NCBI RefSeq assembly: GCF_039540975.1
Contig: NZ_BAABFL010000112.1
Span: 33,015 to 97,014 of the forward strand
DNA: 64,000 bases
Direction of reading: 5' to 3'
DNA from: Kistimonas scapharcae
Lineage (GTDB): Bacteria > Pseudomonadota > Gammaproteobacteria > Pseudomonadales > Endozoicomonadaceae
The position numbers were made by a program, and so were the translations under genes. This document shows, one piece after another, positions 35,026 through 44,999 of the stretch (the first letter of the stretch is position 1; every line of letters starts with the position of its first letter). The notes beneath the pieces were generated by a model. It worked only from the letters and a program-made list of their open reading frames with translations. It had not been told where the DNA came from and searched no databases.

Positions 35026-35838
35026 TTACGGGTTTAACAACGGGGCGATAAAACCGGGCCCCAAGGCTTCTTCAGGCAGATCAAACTCTGCCGGGTAAAT
35101 CACATTAACGAAATACAGGCCATAAGGAGGCGCAGTCACCCCTCCCATTCGTCGATCTCTGGCCTCAAGGACGTCTCTAGCCCAGACGGGTTCTCGCTTA
35201 CCACAACCAATAGCCATCAAAACGCCGGCAATATTGCGCACCATATGGTGAAGAAACGCATTGGCCTGAATATCAATCACCAACAGGTCGCCAAAACGTT
35301 TAACACTGAGGCTGGTAATTTCCCGCACAGGGTTCTTCGCCTGGCACTGAACGGCACGATAAGACGTGAAATCGTGTTCGCCGACGAGGTAACGGGCCGC
35401 CTCAGCCATCCGCTGCTCATCCAGAGGACGGTAATTCCAGGTCACGCCCCTTGGCAATATCGCCGGCCTGACGGGGGTATTGTATATCACGTAACGATAG
35501 CGTCTGGCCAGCGCAGAAAAACGGGCATGAAAATCAGTGCTGACCGGCCGTACCCAGCGCAGGGCAATGCTGTCCGGCAAATGGGTATTCGCACCGAAAA
35601 CCCAGCTTCGCTCTGTACGGTCAGCCGGTGAGTCAAAATGGATAATCTGTCGGCAACCATGGACGCCGGCATCGGTCCTGCCTGCACACACCACAGATAC
35701 AGGATGGTTTGCAACAAAACCCAACGCCGCTTCAACATGCTGCTGAATCGTTGGAAGCCCTGACTTCAGGGATTGCCAACCGTGATACCCGGCACCATCA
35801 TATTCCACACAGGCCGCATAACGCTGGCCGTCACTCAT
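35026..35838 (-). CDS. truA: tRNA pseudouridine(38-40) synthase
   Basis: TruA makes pseudouridine at positions 38-40 of the anticodon arm. CAGRTDAGVHG carries the catalytic Asp near residue 51. The N-terminal YDGAGYHGWQ and the FLHHMVRNIAGVL block are family signatures. The ATG at 35838 (MSDGQRYAACVEYDG) is preferred over a TTG eight codons upstream. Length 270. trpF starts 24 nt downstream of its stop, in the same direction. Confidence 0.95.
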   Translation of the reverse strand: MSDGQRYAACVEYDGAGYHGWQSLKSGLPTIQQHVEAALGFVANHPVSVVCAGRTDAGVHGCRQIIHFDSPADRTERSWVFGANTHLPDSIALRWVRPVSTDFHARFSALARRYRYVIYNTPVRPAILPRGVTWNYRPLDEQRMAEAARYLVGEHDFTSYRAVQCQAKNPVREITSLSVKRFGDLLVIDIQANAFLHHMVRNIAGVLMAIGCGKREPVWARDVLEARDRRMGGVTAPPYGLYFVNVIYPAEFDLPEEALGPGFIAPLLNP

Positions 35839-35913
35839 TACGTCCAAAACAGATCTCGTCAATGTTTATTTGGGCGCCAGACTCAGCAACTTGCACTGAA
35901 AATCGCCCGCACA

Positions 35914-35943
35914 AAAAAGGCCAGTAATCATACCAGCCTTTTT
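35914..35943 (-). terminator. terminator after fimV
   Basis: On the minus strand, AAAAAGGC pairs with GCCTTTTT, extended inward by two wobble and two Watson-Crick pairs, with a 6-nt loop and a U tract. It separates fimV from truA. Confidence 0.7.
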
Positions 35944-35971
35944 CGCTACAGCAGAGTGCTTGAATCAGGAA

Positions 35972-38900
35972 TCAAAGCTTTTTCAACAGGCTATCAGCCT
36001 CCTGTTTCTGGGCATCATCACCTTCACGGACGACCTCCTCAAGAATATCCCGGGCGCCATCCTGATCCCCCATCTCGATATAGGCCCTGGCCAGGTCAAG
36101 CTTGGTGGCCGTTTCGTCGGTTTCCTCCAGGAACTCAAGATCTTCATCCAGCTCGGTCGCGTCCTCACTCGCACCGACTTCGCCGGAATCGTCGACCGCT
36201 GACAAATCGTCGGAAAGATCCAGAGAATCAAGATCCAACCCCTCAAGGTCCGATTCATCATTACTCTCAACGGCTTCTGGCTGCAAGGCGCCATCCAGAT
36301 CAGCCTCCCCCAAACCCTCAGAGAGATCAGACAGATCCGTGTCCAGAGAAGCCATCTCAGCATCCAGATCAAACTCAGATTCATCAAGTTCGATCTCATC
36401 GGATGACGTACTGCCCTCACTGGCAGCCTCTTCGAGATTTGCTTCCAAATCATCATCCAATTCAAGGTCAAGATCCCCTAGATCCAGCGCATCTTCTTCG
36501 GACTGCTCGCCCAGGGTCGATGCGGCTTCTACCGCCTCAAAGTCGTCATTAAGCGCCAGATCATCAAGCTCAACGATATCGTCTCCAATAACTGCCGCTG
36601 ATGCTTCTTCTGCAGGCGCCTCGACCTGAAACTCCTCCGCATCCAAATCAAGTGATATATCGTCAAGGGATTCTACTTCAGTCGCCGGTGATTCAGAGAC
36701 GGCTGAATCATCCAGCTCAAGGTCTAGAGCAATATCATCATGTTCATCTGTGCCTGATTCTTCTAGCACTTCATTGCCATCCACACCATCCAGCATCAAA
36801 TCGTCTGTCAACTCACCGATATCTGACACCACCTCGTCATCATCCAGGCTAAGACTGATCTCATCAAGATCCGTAATATCGTCCAATCCATTGTCAGAAG
36901 CGGTTTCACTGGTCGTATCATCGAGACCAAGGTCAAGCTCCAGGTCATCCAACCCATCGATAGACAAATCGTCATCGTCAATCTTGTCAGTATCGAGTGA
37001 TGCCTCAACATCAACAGCATCGATACTCTCATCAATGCCGAGATCATCATCCAAAGCCAGATCCAGCGTATCCTCAGACGCGAGATCTGATGACGCTTCC
37101 TCCACCACGGAGTCCAGACTGGTATCCAAGTCAATATCAGTGCTGGTCAGCTCATCGGTTAACGCTTCCAGCTCATTCAACACATCTTCAGGTTCGAAAT
37201 CTGCCAGCGTTGCATTGGCAAACTGCGACTTCAGCGCCTCAATTTTCGCCTGCGTAGCTTCATCGACATCACCCAACGCACCCAGTTGCTCCCTGAAACC
37301 ATCAAGATCATCCATACCCGCCTGGATCTCCATCAGCTTCAGACGGTAACCCGCATTCCCGGGCTCAGCCTCAACAGCTTTGGTAAGTATTTCTGCAGCC
37401 TGCTGGAAACGCCCGTAGTCCGCGTAGACATCAGCTTCAGCCATCACGCCGCCTGTGGCTGTTGATGCAACCTGCTGATTCAGCAGGTCCTGATCAATTT
37501 CCAGGTCAGCATCCAACTCCAGTGGCTGTATACCAGTGCCACTGGCAGCTTTTGTCGATGCCGCCGCAGCAGGGCTTAACCCAGTGCCGAGGTCAATCTG
37601 TCCGTTTCCTACAGGAGAAAACGCTTCCTGATCATTCAGGGAGTCCTGGAAAACATCTTCGGCCTGCGCACGCCGTCGAGCAACGAACATCAGACCCGCG
37701 ACAATAAACAGCACCCCCACCCCAGCGATCCCCATGTATAACGGGCTATCAAGAAACTCATTGATGAGGGATTTTTCCGGTTTAGCCTTTGTGTCATTAA
37801 CTACGTTGTCAGGCTTTACCGAAGGCTTACTGTCAGAGGGATTCTGTTGCCCCTGCCGCGTCCCACTATCCGCCACCTGTTGCTGGGTTTCGCCAGACTC
37901 AGTGTCAGCCTGATAATTGTAATCAATTTCGCCATTGGCAGGAGGAGGCAAGGTCGTCGGTGGATCCATCCGGGCGATATCCCGAGGCGGCTCTGGCGGG
38001 GTAAGCGTTTCACCCGCGTCCTGCTGCCCTATACCCTGTATGGCGATCAGCTCATCATTTTTAAGCGAAATGAGTTTTTCCAGCGTCCCCAATTGCTCAG
38101 TCAGCGCATCCAGCTTATCCCTGAGTTCTGCATTCTCACGGGTTAGCAGATCAATTCGCTCGGAGCTTAGTGCCAATTCATTTTCCAAGGCTCTAACACG
38201 GGCAGAATCACCACGACCTCCGCCCTGATCAGCCCCGTTACCACTTCCACCATCACCGGAAGAGACAACCGTTAGCCGGCCATCGTTCTGACGTTTTCCA
38301 GGCTTATCATCAACGGCTGAGCGACGGGCGGCATCCAACTGTCTGACGCTACCTTTCCAACTGGAATTCTGTTGAGCGACTCCGGCAATGGCACCCGCTT
38401 CGCTGAAATCTCGCAGCATGACACGATCAGGAATACGCAACACACTGCCCTGCTTGAGCATATTGATGTTGCCATTAATGAAAGCACCGGGGTTTTCTGC
38501 CTGAATAGCCAGCATCATTTGCTGTGGTGACACCGATCGATCCGGACGGAACCGCAAGGCAATATCCCAGAGCGTTTCATCCTTGTTAACCTTATGGGAG
38601 CCCGCCGGTGCCTTAGAGGGGGGGAGAAAAGAATCAGATGTCGAGCGGATGGGCGCAACAGCGTCAGGAATACGTTGATAGCGGTTGACGCTGCCACCCT
38701 GATACTTTGGCTTACGTGCAACCTCTTCAGCAACACGAGCACTGAACGAAGGCGGATCCAGCAGCAGCGTATATTCACGCAACAGTCGTCCACTGGGCCA
38801 ATGCACTTCAACCAGGAAATTCAGGAAAGGTTCAACCACCGGCTTACGGCTGGTGATACGGACAGTCGTCCTGCCGTCATCATGGACGACCGTTTCAAAT

Positions 38901-39139
38901 TTGAGGTCGGATAAGAAAAATGGCCGTTCCACCCCCGCACGTTTGAAATCATCCCGTGTCGCCAGGTTCGGCAATATTTCAGTATTGGACAGCTCCCTGA
39001 CCTGAACCAGTTCAATTTCAGCATCAAGCGGCTGATTCAGATACGAGTTAATCGTAATCTCCCCCAGCCCGAGCCCGATTGCAGGACCCGCAGAAATCGC
39101 CCCAGTGGCAGCCATGGCCACTATCAGCTTGCGTAGCAT
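35972..39139 (-). CDS. fimV: FimV, LysM-containing polar hub protein
   Basis: A 1055-residue inner-membrane protein. It has a signal peptide (1-23) and a conserved FimV N-terminal domain (LGEITINSYLNQPLDAEIEL). A LysM-like peptidoglycan-binding region (about 180-240, HKVNKDETLWDIALRFRPD) is followed by a coiled coil (about 315-363) and one membrane helix (about 467-487). The cytoplasmic half is very acidic, with many LDLxLDD-like repeats, and ends in the FimV C-terminal TPR-like domain (about 1005-1052, ATKLDLARAYIEMGDQDGARDILEEV). In Pseudomonas, FimV organises the pole for twitching motility and cAMP signalling. The acidic low-complexity region is longer than needed for the fold and is probably disordered. 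Confidence 0.93.
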   Translation of the reverse strand: MLRKLIVAMAATGAISAGPAIGLGLGEITINSYLNQPLDAEIELVQVRELSNTEILPNLATRDDFKRAGVERPFFLSDLKFETVVHDDGRTTVRITSRKPVVEPFLNFLVEVHWPSGRLLREYTLLLDPPSFSARVAEEVARKPKYQGGSVNRYQRIPDAVAPIRSTSDSFLPPSKAPAGSHKVNKDETLWDIALRFRPDRSVSPQQMMLAIQAENPGAFINGNINMLKQGSVLRIPDRVMLRDFSEAGAIAGVAQQNSSWKGSVRQLDAARRSAVDDKPGKRQNDGRLTVVSSGDGGSGNGADQGGGRGDSARVRALENELALSSERIDLLTRENAELRDKLDALTEQLGTLEKLISLKNDELIAIQGIGQQDAGETLTPPEPPRDIARMDPPTTLPPPANGEIDYNYQADTESGETQQQVADSGTRQGQQNPSDSKPSVKPDNVVNDTKAKPEKSLINEFLDSPLYMGIAGVGVLFIVAGLMFVARRRAQAEDVFQDSLNDQEAFSPVGNGQIDLGTGLSPAAAASTKAASGTGIQPLELDADLEIDQDLLNQQVASTATGGVMAEADVYADYGRFQQAAEILTKAVEAEPGNAGYRLKLMEIQAGMDDLDGFREQLGALGDVDEATQAKIEALKSQFANATLADFEPEDVLNELEALTDELTSTDIDLDTSLDSVVEEASSDLASEDTLDLALDDDLGIDESIDAVDVEASLDTDKIDDDDLSIDGLDDLELDLGLDDTTSETASDNGLDDITDLDEISLSLDDDEVVSDIGELTDDLMLDGVDGNEVLEESGTDEHDDIALDLELDDSAVSESPATEVESLDDISLDLDAEEFQVEAPAEEASAAVIGDDIVELDDLALNDDFEAVEAASTLGEQSEEDALDLGDLDLELDDDLEANLEEAASEGSTSSDEIELDESEFDLDAEMASLDTDLSDLSEGLGEADLDGALQPEAVESNDESDLEGLDLDSLDLSDDLSAVDDSGEVGASEDATELDEDLEFLEETDETATKLDLARAYIEMGDQDGARDILEEVVREGDDAQKQEADSLLKKL

Positions 39140-39282
39140 GATCCCCTATCCCTTGATTATTATTGTCGCTCGACCTGGCAATCCGGTATCACGGTTGAGA
39201 CCGGTAAAACCTGCAAAGCCACATGATTCTGATCATTATGCCCCGATCAGGCCGAGGCTTCTCTTTTATTCTCAATAAGTTA

Positions 39283-40308
39283 TCATTCTGCGAAGGATTT
39301 TATCAATAGCTCTGCGATCTGAATGCTATTGAGTGCAGCACCTTTTCGTACATTATCTGACACAATCCACAGATTCAGCCCCCGCTCACAGGAAATATCT
39401 TCGCGAATTCTTCCAACATAGACCTCATCCTGACCGGAGCAATCTCCCACTGGCGTCGGATATCCACCGGCTTCCTGCTCATCCAGCACCGTGACACCAG
39501 GTGCGTTTTCAAGCAATCCACGTGCATCTGCAGCCGTGAGCTGTTTTTCTGTCTCAATACTCACCGACTCAGAATGCCCATAAAAAACCGGCACCCGGAC
39601 ACAGGTAGGATTCACCTGGATCGTTTCATCACCCAATATCTTCCGGGTCTCCCACACCATCTTCATCTCTTCCCGGGTATAGCCATTCTCTTCAAAGTGA
39701 TCGATATGTGGAATCACATTAAATGCGATCTGTTTGCTGAAAACATCGGCTTCAACCGGCTTGGCGTTAAGTAAACGGGCTGTCTGGTCCGCCAGTTCCT
39801 TCACGCCTTTCATACCTGCACCGCTGACAGCCTGATAAGTGGAAACGGTGATCCGTCGAATAAATGCTGCATCATGCAAAGGCTTGAGAGCCACCAGCAT
39901 CTGGATGGTTGAGCAATTGGGATTGGCAATAATATTGTGATTACGGTAGGCATTGATCGCCTCAGGATTCACTTCCGGCACAATCAGGGGAATATCCTCC
40001 TGATAACGAAAATGCGAGGTATTGTCGATCACTACACAGCCTGCCGCAGCGGCCTTGGGAGCATAGTCAGCAGAGACATCACCACCGGCAGAAAACAGCG
40101 CTATTTTCACCTGAGAAAAATCAAAATCAGCAAGATTTTCAACCCGATGGGCGCGATTGCGAAACATCACACTACCACCTGCGGAACGCTCACTGGCCAG
40201 CGGATACAACTTGCCAACCGGAAACTCACGCTCTTCCAGGATCGACAACATTGCTTCACCCACAGCACCGGTGGCACCGACTACAGCAATATCATAGGTT
40301 GAACTCAT
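39283..40308 (-). CDS. aspartate-semialdehyde dehydrogenase paralogue (PA3116 type)
   Basis: A 341-residue enzyme of the aspartate-semialdehyde dehydrogenase family. VVGATGAVGEAMLSILEER is the NADP loop, NPNCSTIQM holds the catalytic Cys near residue 130, and an HIDHFEENGYTREEMKM block follows. This matches the second asd-like gene of the pseudomonad leu-asd-fimV cluster. Unlike E. coli Usg, it keeps the active cysteine. The start is ATG at 40306-40308; a TTG one codon upstream is not needed. It lies between the other asd gene and fimV. Confidence 0.92.
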   Translation of the reverse strand: MSSTYDIAVVGATGAVGEAMLSILEEREFPVGKLYPLASERSAGGSVMFRNRAHRVENLADFDFSQVKIALFSAGGDVSADYAPKAAAAGCVVIDNTSHFRYQEDIPLIVPEVNPEAINAYRNHNIIANPNCSTIQMLVALKPLHDAAFIRRITVSTYQAVSGAGMKGVKELADQTARLLNAKPVEADVFSKQIAFNVIPHIDHFEENGYTREEMKMVWETRKILGDETIQVNPTCVRVPVFYGHSESVSIETEKQLTAADARGLLENAPGVTVLDEQEAGGYPTPVGDCSGQDEVYVGRIREDISCERGLNLWIVSDNVRKGAALNSIQIAELLIKSFAE

Positions 40309-40438
40309 CAATTATCATCCAGCATTTACAACGAAATCAGCCACCTATATACCCTTTTTCAGGTCAACAAATCCAGCAGCAGGCCACAAAATACTCACAG
40401 CCTAATGCAACGTCCCTGTTACACCAGAGAGTATGATC

Positions 40439-41548
40439 TCACGACTCCAGGAGAATTCTCAGCATACGGCGGAGCGGCTCAGCCGCCCCCCAAAGCAACT
40501 GATCACCGACTGTGAATGCGGACAGGTATTCCGGGCCCATATTCATCTTGCGCAGTCGACCTACCGGCACGGTTAATGAACCACTCACTACCGCTGGAGA
40601 AAGGCGCTGCATACTGTCTTCACGATGATTTGGCACCAGCTCAACCCAGTCATTTGCCTGGGCGATCATGACCTCAATGTCGGCCATTGGAATGTTGCGC
40701 TTCAACTTCAAGGTCAACGCCTGGGAATGGCAGCGCATGGCACCGACACGAACGCAGATACCATCCAATGGAACTATCTGATTGAGCCCCAGGATTTTGC
40801 TGGTTTCCGCCTGCGCCTTCCACTCCTCCCGACTTTGACCATTTTCCATTTCCCGATCGATATAGGGAATCAGGCAGCCAGCCAGCGGCACACCAAATTC
40901 GGAAACCGGAAAACCACCTGAACGAATGACATCCGTGACTTTTCGGTCAATATCCAAAATGGCAGCGGCAGGATCCTGCAGCTCCGCCGCTACGGTATCC
41001 CGAATCACGCCCATTTGGCTGATCAGCTCCCGCATATTGCGCGCACCAGCACCGCTGGCGGCCTGATAGGTCATGGCACTTGCCCATTCCACCAGCCCTT
41101 CGCGGAAAAGGCCGCCCAGCGCCATCAGCATCAGGCTGACTGTGCAATTGCCCCCCACAAAGGTTTTGACGCCCTGTGTCAGCCCCTGCCTGATCACACT
41201 GTCATTCACCGGATCCAGCACAATGATACTGTCATCGTCCATTCGCAGCTTGGACGCGGCATCTATCCAATACCCGGTCCATCCGGATGCCCTGAGCCCC
41301 GGATAGACATCACCGGTATAGTCACCGCCCTGACAAGAGATGATGACATCCATCTGCGCCAGCGCCTGCTGATCACGGGCATCTGCCAGAACGGGCACCT
41401 CACGACCAATATCCGGACCCGGCTGCCCTTTCTGTGATGTAGTAAAAAAGGTGGGCTCTACCCGATCAAAGTCGTTTTCTTCGAGCATCCGCTGCATGAG
41501 TACGGATCCCACCATACCCCGCCAACCCACCAGACCAAGCTTGATCAT
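40439..41548 (-). CDS. asd: aspartate-semialdehyde dehydrogenase
   Basis: Reduces aspartyl phosphate to aspartate semialdehyde for Lys, Thr, Met and DAP synthesis. LVGWRGMVGSVLMQRM is the E. coli-type NADP loop, FVGGNCTVSLM places the catalytic Cys near residue 134, and SGAGARNMRELISQMG and MRCHSQALT are family blocks. ATG at 41548 (MIKLGLVG) gives 369 residues, the E. coli length. It is a different subfamily from its 341-residue neighbour. Confidence 0.95.
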   Translation of the reverse strand: MIKLGLVGWRGMVGSVLMQRMLEENDFDRVEPTFFTTSQKGQPGPDIGREVPVLADARDQQALAQMDVIISCQGGDYTGDVYPGLRASGWTGYWIDAASKLRMDDDSIIVLDPVNDSVIRQGLTQGVKTFVGGNCTVSLMLMALGGLFREGLVEWASAMTYQAASGAGARNMRELISQMGVIRDTVAAELQDPAAAILDIDRKVTDVIRSGGFPVSEFGVPLAGCLIPYIDREMENGQSREEWKAQAETSKILGLNQIVPLDGICVRVGAMRCHSQALTLKLKRNIPMADIEVMIAQANDWVELVPNHREDSMQRLSPAVVSGSLTVPVGRLRKMNMGPEYLSAFTVGDQLLWGAAEPLRRMLRILLES

Positions 41549-41575
41549 GCAATAAACTCCCCACACCTCTGTTGT

Positions 41576-42646
41576 TTATATGGCTGCCGCTACTGCATCA
41601 CCCATCGCCTGGGTTGAAACCTTTTGCAATCCATCTGACCAGATATCTGCTGTACGCAAGCCGGCATCAAGTACCTTACTGACCGCTTGCTCTATGGCTA
41701 CAGCAGCTTCTGCCTCAGCAAAGGAGTAGCGCAACAGCATGGCCAGCGACAGAATAGTGGCCAGCGGATTGGCAACGCCCTGCCCTGCGATATCCGGTGC
41801 GGAGCCGTGTACAGGCTCATACAGCCCCTTATTGTCAGCATCGAGCGAAGCGGATGGCAGCATACCGATGGAACCGGTCAGCATGGCGGCACAGTCAGAC
41901 AAAATATCACCAAACATATTACCGGTTACCATGACATCAAACTGCCTTGGTGCGCGTACCAGCTGCATGGCGGCGTTGTCGACATACATGTGCTCCAGCT
42001 CAACATCCGGGTATTTCTTTGCAACCTCTTCCATGATTTCTCGCCAGAGGACGGTAACCTCCAACACGTTGGACTTATCGACAGAACAAACCCGACCACC
42101 ACGCTTGCGTGCAGCTTCAAAGGCGACTCGCCCAATGCGACGGATTTCAGATTCACTATAAACGTAGGTGTTGTATCCCTGCCGCTCACCATTTTCGAGC
42201 GTACGAATACCCCGGGGTTCCCCAAAATAGATACCGCCGGTCAACTCGCGGACAATCAGGATATCCAGACCGCTGACCACATCCGGTTTCAGCGTTGAAG
42301 CCGACGCCAGCTGCGGGTAGAGAATGGCCGGACGCAGGTTGGCAAACAAATTCAGGCTTGAACGCAAGCCCAGCAACCCTTTCTCAGGACGCTTCGATGT
42401 TTCCAGGTGATCCCACTTCGGGCCACCGACTGCCCCCATCAGCAATGCATCGGCGGACATCGCCTTGTCGAGGGTTTCCGCCGGGAGCGGGTTACCTGTG
42501 GCATCAATAGCCGCGCCCCCCAGCAATGCCTCATCAACAGAAACGGACAGCCCAAATTTCTCTTTGACCTTGTCCAACACCTTCAGCGCTTCGGTAACGA
42601 TTTCCGGACCAATGCCATCACCAGGCAACACCAGTAACTTTTTCAT
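41576..42646 (-). CDS. leuB: 3-isopropylmalate dehydrogenase
   Basis: The NAD-dependent oxidative decarboxylase of leucine synthesis. LPGDGIGPEIV opens the protein, RELTGGIYFGEPRG and RVCSVDKSNVLEVTVLWRE line the active site, and NMFGDILSDCAAMLTGSIGMLPSASL is the family signature. Length 356. It is 42 nt downstream of leuD, the third gene of the leuCDB operon. Confidence 0.97.
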   Translation of the reverse strand: MKKLLVLPGDGIGPEIVTEALKVLDKVKEKFGLSVSVDEALLGGAAIDATGNPLPAETLDKAMSADALLMGAVGGPKWDHLETSKRPEKGLLGLRSSLNLFANLRPAILYPQLASASTLKPDVVSGLDILIVRELTGGIYFGEPRGIRTLENGERQGYNTYVYSESEIRRIGRVAFEAARKRGGRVCSVDKSNVLEVTVLWREIMEEVAKKYPDVELEHMYVDNAAMQLVRAPRQFDVMVTGNMFGDILSDCAAMLTGSIGMLPSASLDADNKGLYEPVHGSAPDIAGQGVANPLATILSLAMLLRYSFAEAEAAVAIEQAVSKVLDAGLRTADIWSDGLQKVSTQAMGDAVAAAI

Positions 42647-42688
42647 TTTTCTATCAACTCCTGAAACCTAATCACTGTCGTACAACGA

Positions 42689-43339
42689 TTAACGGGCAAC
42701 GGTGTTAAACAGCCAGGGGAAACGCGCCTGATGACGCCGCTCAAATTGCCGGATTGAAGCGGACTGTTCCAGCGTCAAGCCAATCTCATCAAGGCCTTTT
42801 AACAGACAGTCCTTTCGAAAGGCATCAATACCGAACTCAATCTCACGAACTCCAGGGCGTACAATCACCTCGCGCTCGAGATCAATGGTCAGCGAATAAC
42901 CATCCTGCTCAGCAGTTTCCCGAAACAACTCATCGACAATATCTTCAAGCAAAACAATGGGTAACAAACCATTCTTGAAGCAGTTGTTGTAGAAAATATC
43001 CGCAAAGCTCGGTGCGATCACACAACGAAAACCATAATCATCCAATGCCCAGGGCGCATGCTCACGGGATGAACCACAGCCGAAGTTATGGCGACTCAAC
43101 AGAATCGACGCATCACGGTAACGGGGTTGATTCAGTACAAAATCCTGGTTCAGTGGACGACCACTGCAATCCTGATCCGGCTGTCCTTCATCAAGATAAC
43201 GCAATTCATCAAACAGGTTTTTTCCGAACCCGGAGCGGCGGATGGATTTCAGGAACTGCTTGGGAATGATCATGTCCGTATCAACATTGGCACGATCCAG
43301 CGGCGCCACGATACCGGCATGTACGGTGAATGCTCTCAT
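42689..43339 (-). CDS. leuD: 3-isopropylmalate dehydratase small subunit
   Basis: The swivel-domain subunit of isopropylmalate isomerase. RANVDTDMIIPKQFLKSI and NFGCGSSREHAPWALDDYGF are the diagnostic segments. Length 216. Its ATG overlaps the leuC stop codon (ATGA), so the two subunits are translationally coupled. Confidence 0.97.
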   Translation of the reverse strand: MRAFTVHAGIVAPLDRANVDTDMIIPKQFLKSIRRSGFGKNLFDELRYLDEGQPDQDCSGRPLNQDFVLNQPRYRDASILLSRHNFGCGSSREHAPWALDDYGFRCVIAPSFADIFYNNCFKNGLLPIVLLEDIVDELFRETAEQDGYSLTIDLEREVIVRPGVREIEFGIDAFRKDCLLKGLDEIGLTLEQSASIRQFERRHQARFPWLFNTVAR

Positions 43340-44769
43340 GATGCACGCTCCATCAATTCCCTGACATCAACAAAACGCCCTGTCACGGCTGCTGCGGCCG
43401 CCATGGCCGGACTGACAAGATGCGTCCGCCCCCCAAACCCCTGGCGCCCTTCAAAATTACGATTGGACGTAGACGCACAATGTTCGCCCGCCCCTAATTT
43501 ATCTGCATTCATAGCCAGACACATAGAACAACCCGGCTCACGCCACTCCATACCGGCTTCAATGAAAATTTTGTCCAACCCTTCCTGCTCAGCCTGCTCT
43601 TTCACCAGACCGGAACCTGGGACAACCAGCGCTTGTTTGACAGATGACGCTACCTTGCGCCCCTCAACGACACGGGCCGCTTCACGCAGATCTTCAATGC
43701 GGGAATTGGTACATGAGCCGATGAAGACCCGATCCGGACGAATATCCGAGATATTCATACCAGCCTGAAGCCCCATGTAAGCAAGTGCACGGCGAATACT
43801 CTCTGCCCGTGCTTCATCTTTCTCTTGATCAGGATCCGGTACAAAACCGCTGACCGGCGCCACCATCTCGGGCGAAGTCCCCCAGGAGACTTGCGGTTCA
43901 ATCGCCTCGCCGCGCAGAACCACGACATGATCAAACTCAGCATCAGAATCCGACACCAGTGTCCGCCACCAGTCAACGGCGGCTTTCCACTGATCGCCTT
44001 CCGGTGCGTAGGGGCGATGTTTGACGTATTCGATAGTCGTGTCATCCACCGCCACCAGACCGACCCGTGCACCGGCCTCAATGGCCATATTGCAGATGGT
44101 CATCCGCCCTTCCATCGACAGACTTTCAATGGCAGAACCGGCAAATTCGATCGCATACCCCGTACCGCCCGCCGTGCCAATCTCGCCGATGATGGCAAGA
44201 ATCACATCTTTGGCGGTGACCCCAGGCCCCAGTTCGCCATCCACACGAACCAGCATATTTTTCATTTTCTTGGTGACCAGGCATTGGGTAGCCAGCACAT
44301 GTTCGACTTCGGACGTGCCGATACCGTGTGCCAGCGCAGCAAAGGCACCGTGGGTAGCCGTATGGGAGTCACCGCAGACAAGGGTCATACCCGGCAGCGT
44401 CAGGCCCTGCTCAGGCCCGACCACATGAACAATCCCCTGCCGGCGATCCTGCATCTGAAACTCAAGGATGCCAAATTCATCGCAGTTCTCATCCAGTGTC
44501 GCCACCTGGATACGGGAAACCGGATCCACGATGCCATCAATACCGGCTTCCCGCTCAGAACGGGTCGTCGGTACATTATGATCTGGTGTCGCGACACTCG
44601 CATCCACCCGCCAGGGCTTACGACCTGCCAGTCGCAGCCCCTCAAAGGCCTGTGGCGACGTGACTTCATGCAACAACTGACGATCGATAAAAATCAGCGC
44701 GGAGCCATCATCCCGGGTTCGGACCAGATGACTGTCCCAAAGCTTGTCATAGAGCGTTTTGCCGGACAC
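43336..44769 (-). CDS. leuC: 3-isopropylmalate dehydratase large subunit
   Basis: The aconitase-fold, [4Fe-4S] subunit of isopropylmalate isomerase. Cluster cysteines are in GSCTNSRIEDL and EPGCSMCLAMN. VCGDSHTATHGAFAALAHGIGTSEVEHVLATQ is the substrate block. It starts with GTG at 44767-44769 (VSGKTLYDKLWD) behind GGAG at 8 nt. Length 477. A divergent LysR gene lies 230 bp upstream. Confidence 0.97.
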   Translation of the reverse strand: MSGKTLYDKLWDSHLVRTRDDGSALIFIDRQLLHEVTSPQAFEGLRLAGRKPWRVDASVATPDHNVPTTRSEREAGIDGIVDPVSRIQVATLDENCDEFGILEFQMQDRRQGIVHVVGPEQGLTLPGMTLVCGDSHTATHGAFAALAHGIGTSEVEHVLATQCLVTKKMKNMLVRVDGELGPGVTAKDVILAIIGEIGTAGGTGYAIEFAGSAIESLSMEGRMTICNMAIEAGARVGLVAVDDTTIEYVKHRPYAPEGDQWKAAVDWWRTLVSDSDAEFDHVVVLRGEAIEPQVSWGTSPEMVAPVSGFVPDPDQEKDEARAESIRRALAYMGLQAGMNISDIRPDRVFIGSCTNSRIEDLREAARVVEGRKVASSVKQALVVPGSGLVKEQAEQEGLDKIFIEAGMEWREPGCSMCLAMNADKLGAGEHCASTSNRNFEGRQGFGGRTHLVSPAMAAAAAVTGRFVDVRELMERAS

Positions 44770-44999
44770 GTTTCAGTCTCCTTCACAGACTTACCCTTAC
44801 CACTAACAGGCAGGGGTATTTTTGTTCTATTACCGGTCAAGATGTGGAATAGCCAAGATCAACGCAGATGATTGTTATTGCCTTTGCCATCCCGTCACAC
44901 CTCTGAATGCCTTATGCTGGCAATGTATGGTATCGTCACACATAAAACAAATTCATATTTTTAATGTTTTGAATAACTACAAGGAATAGGAAAGCCTCC

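Noticed and set aside
44770..44999. Leucine leader peptide/attenuator before leuC
   Set aside because: A short ATG frame exists on the minus strand but is not rich in leucine codons, and no terminator/antiterminator pair is visible.
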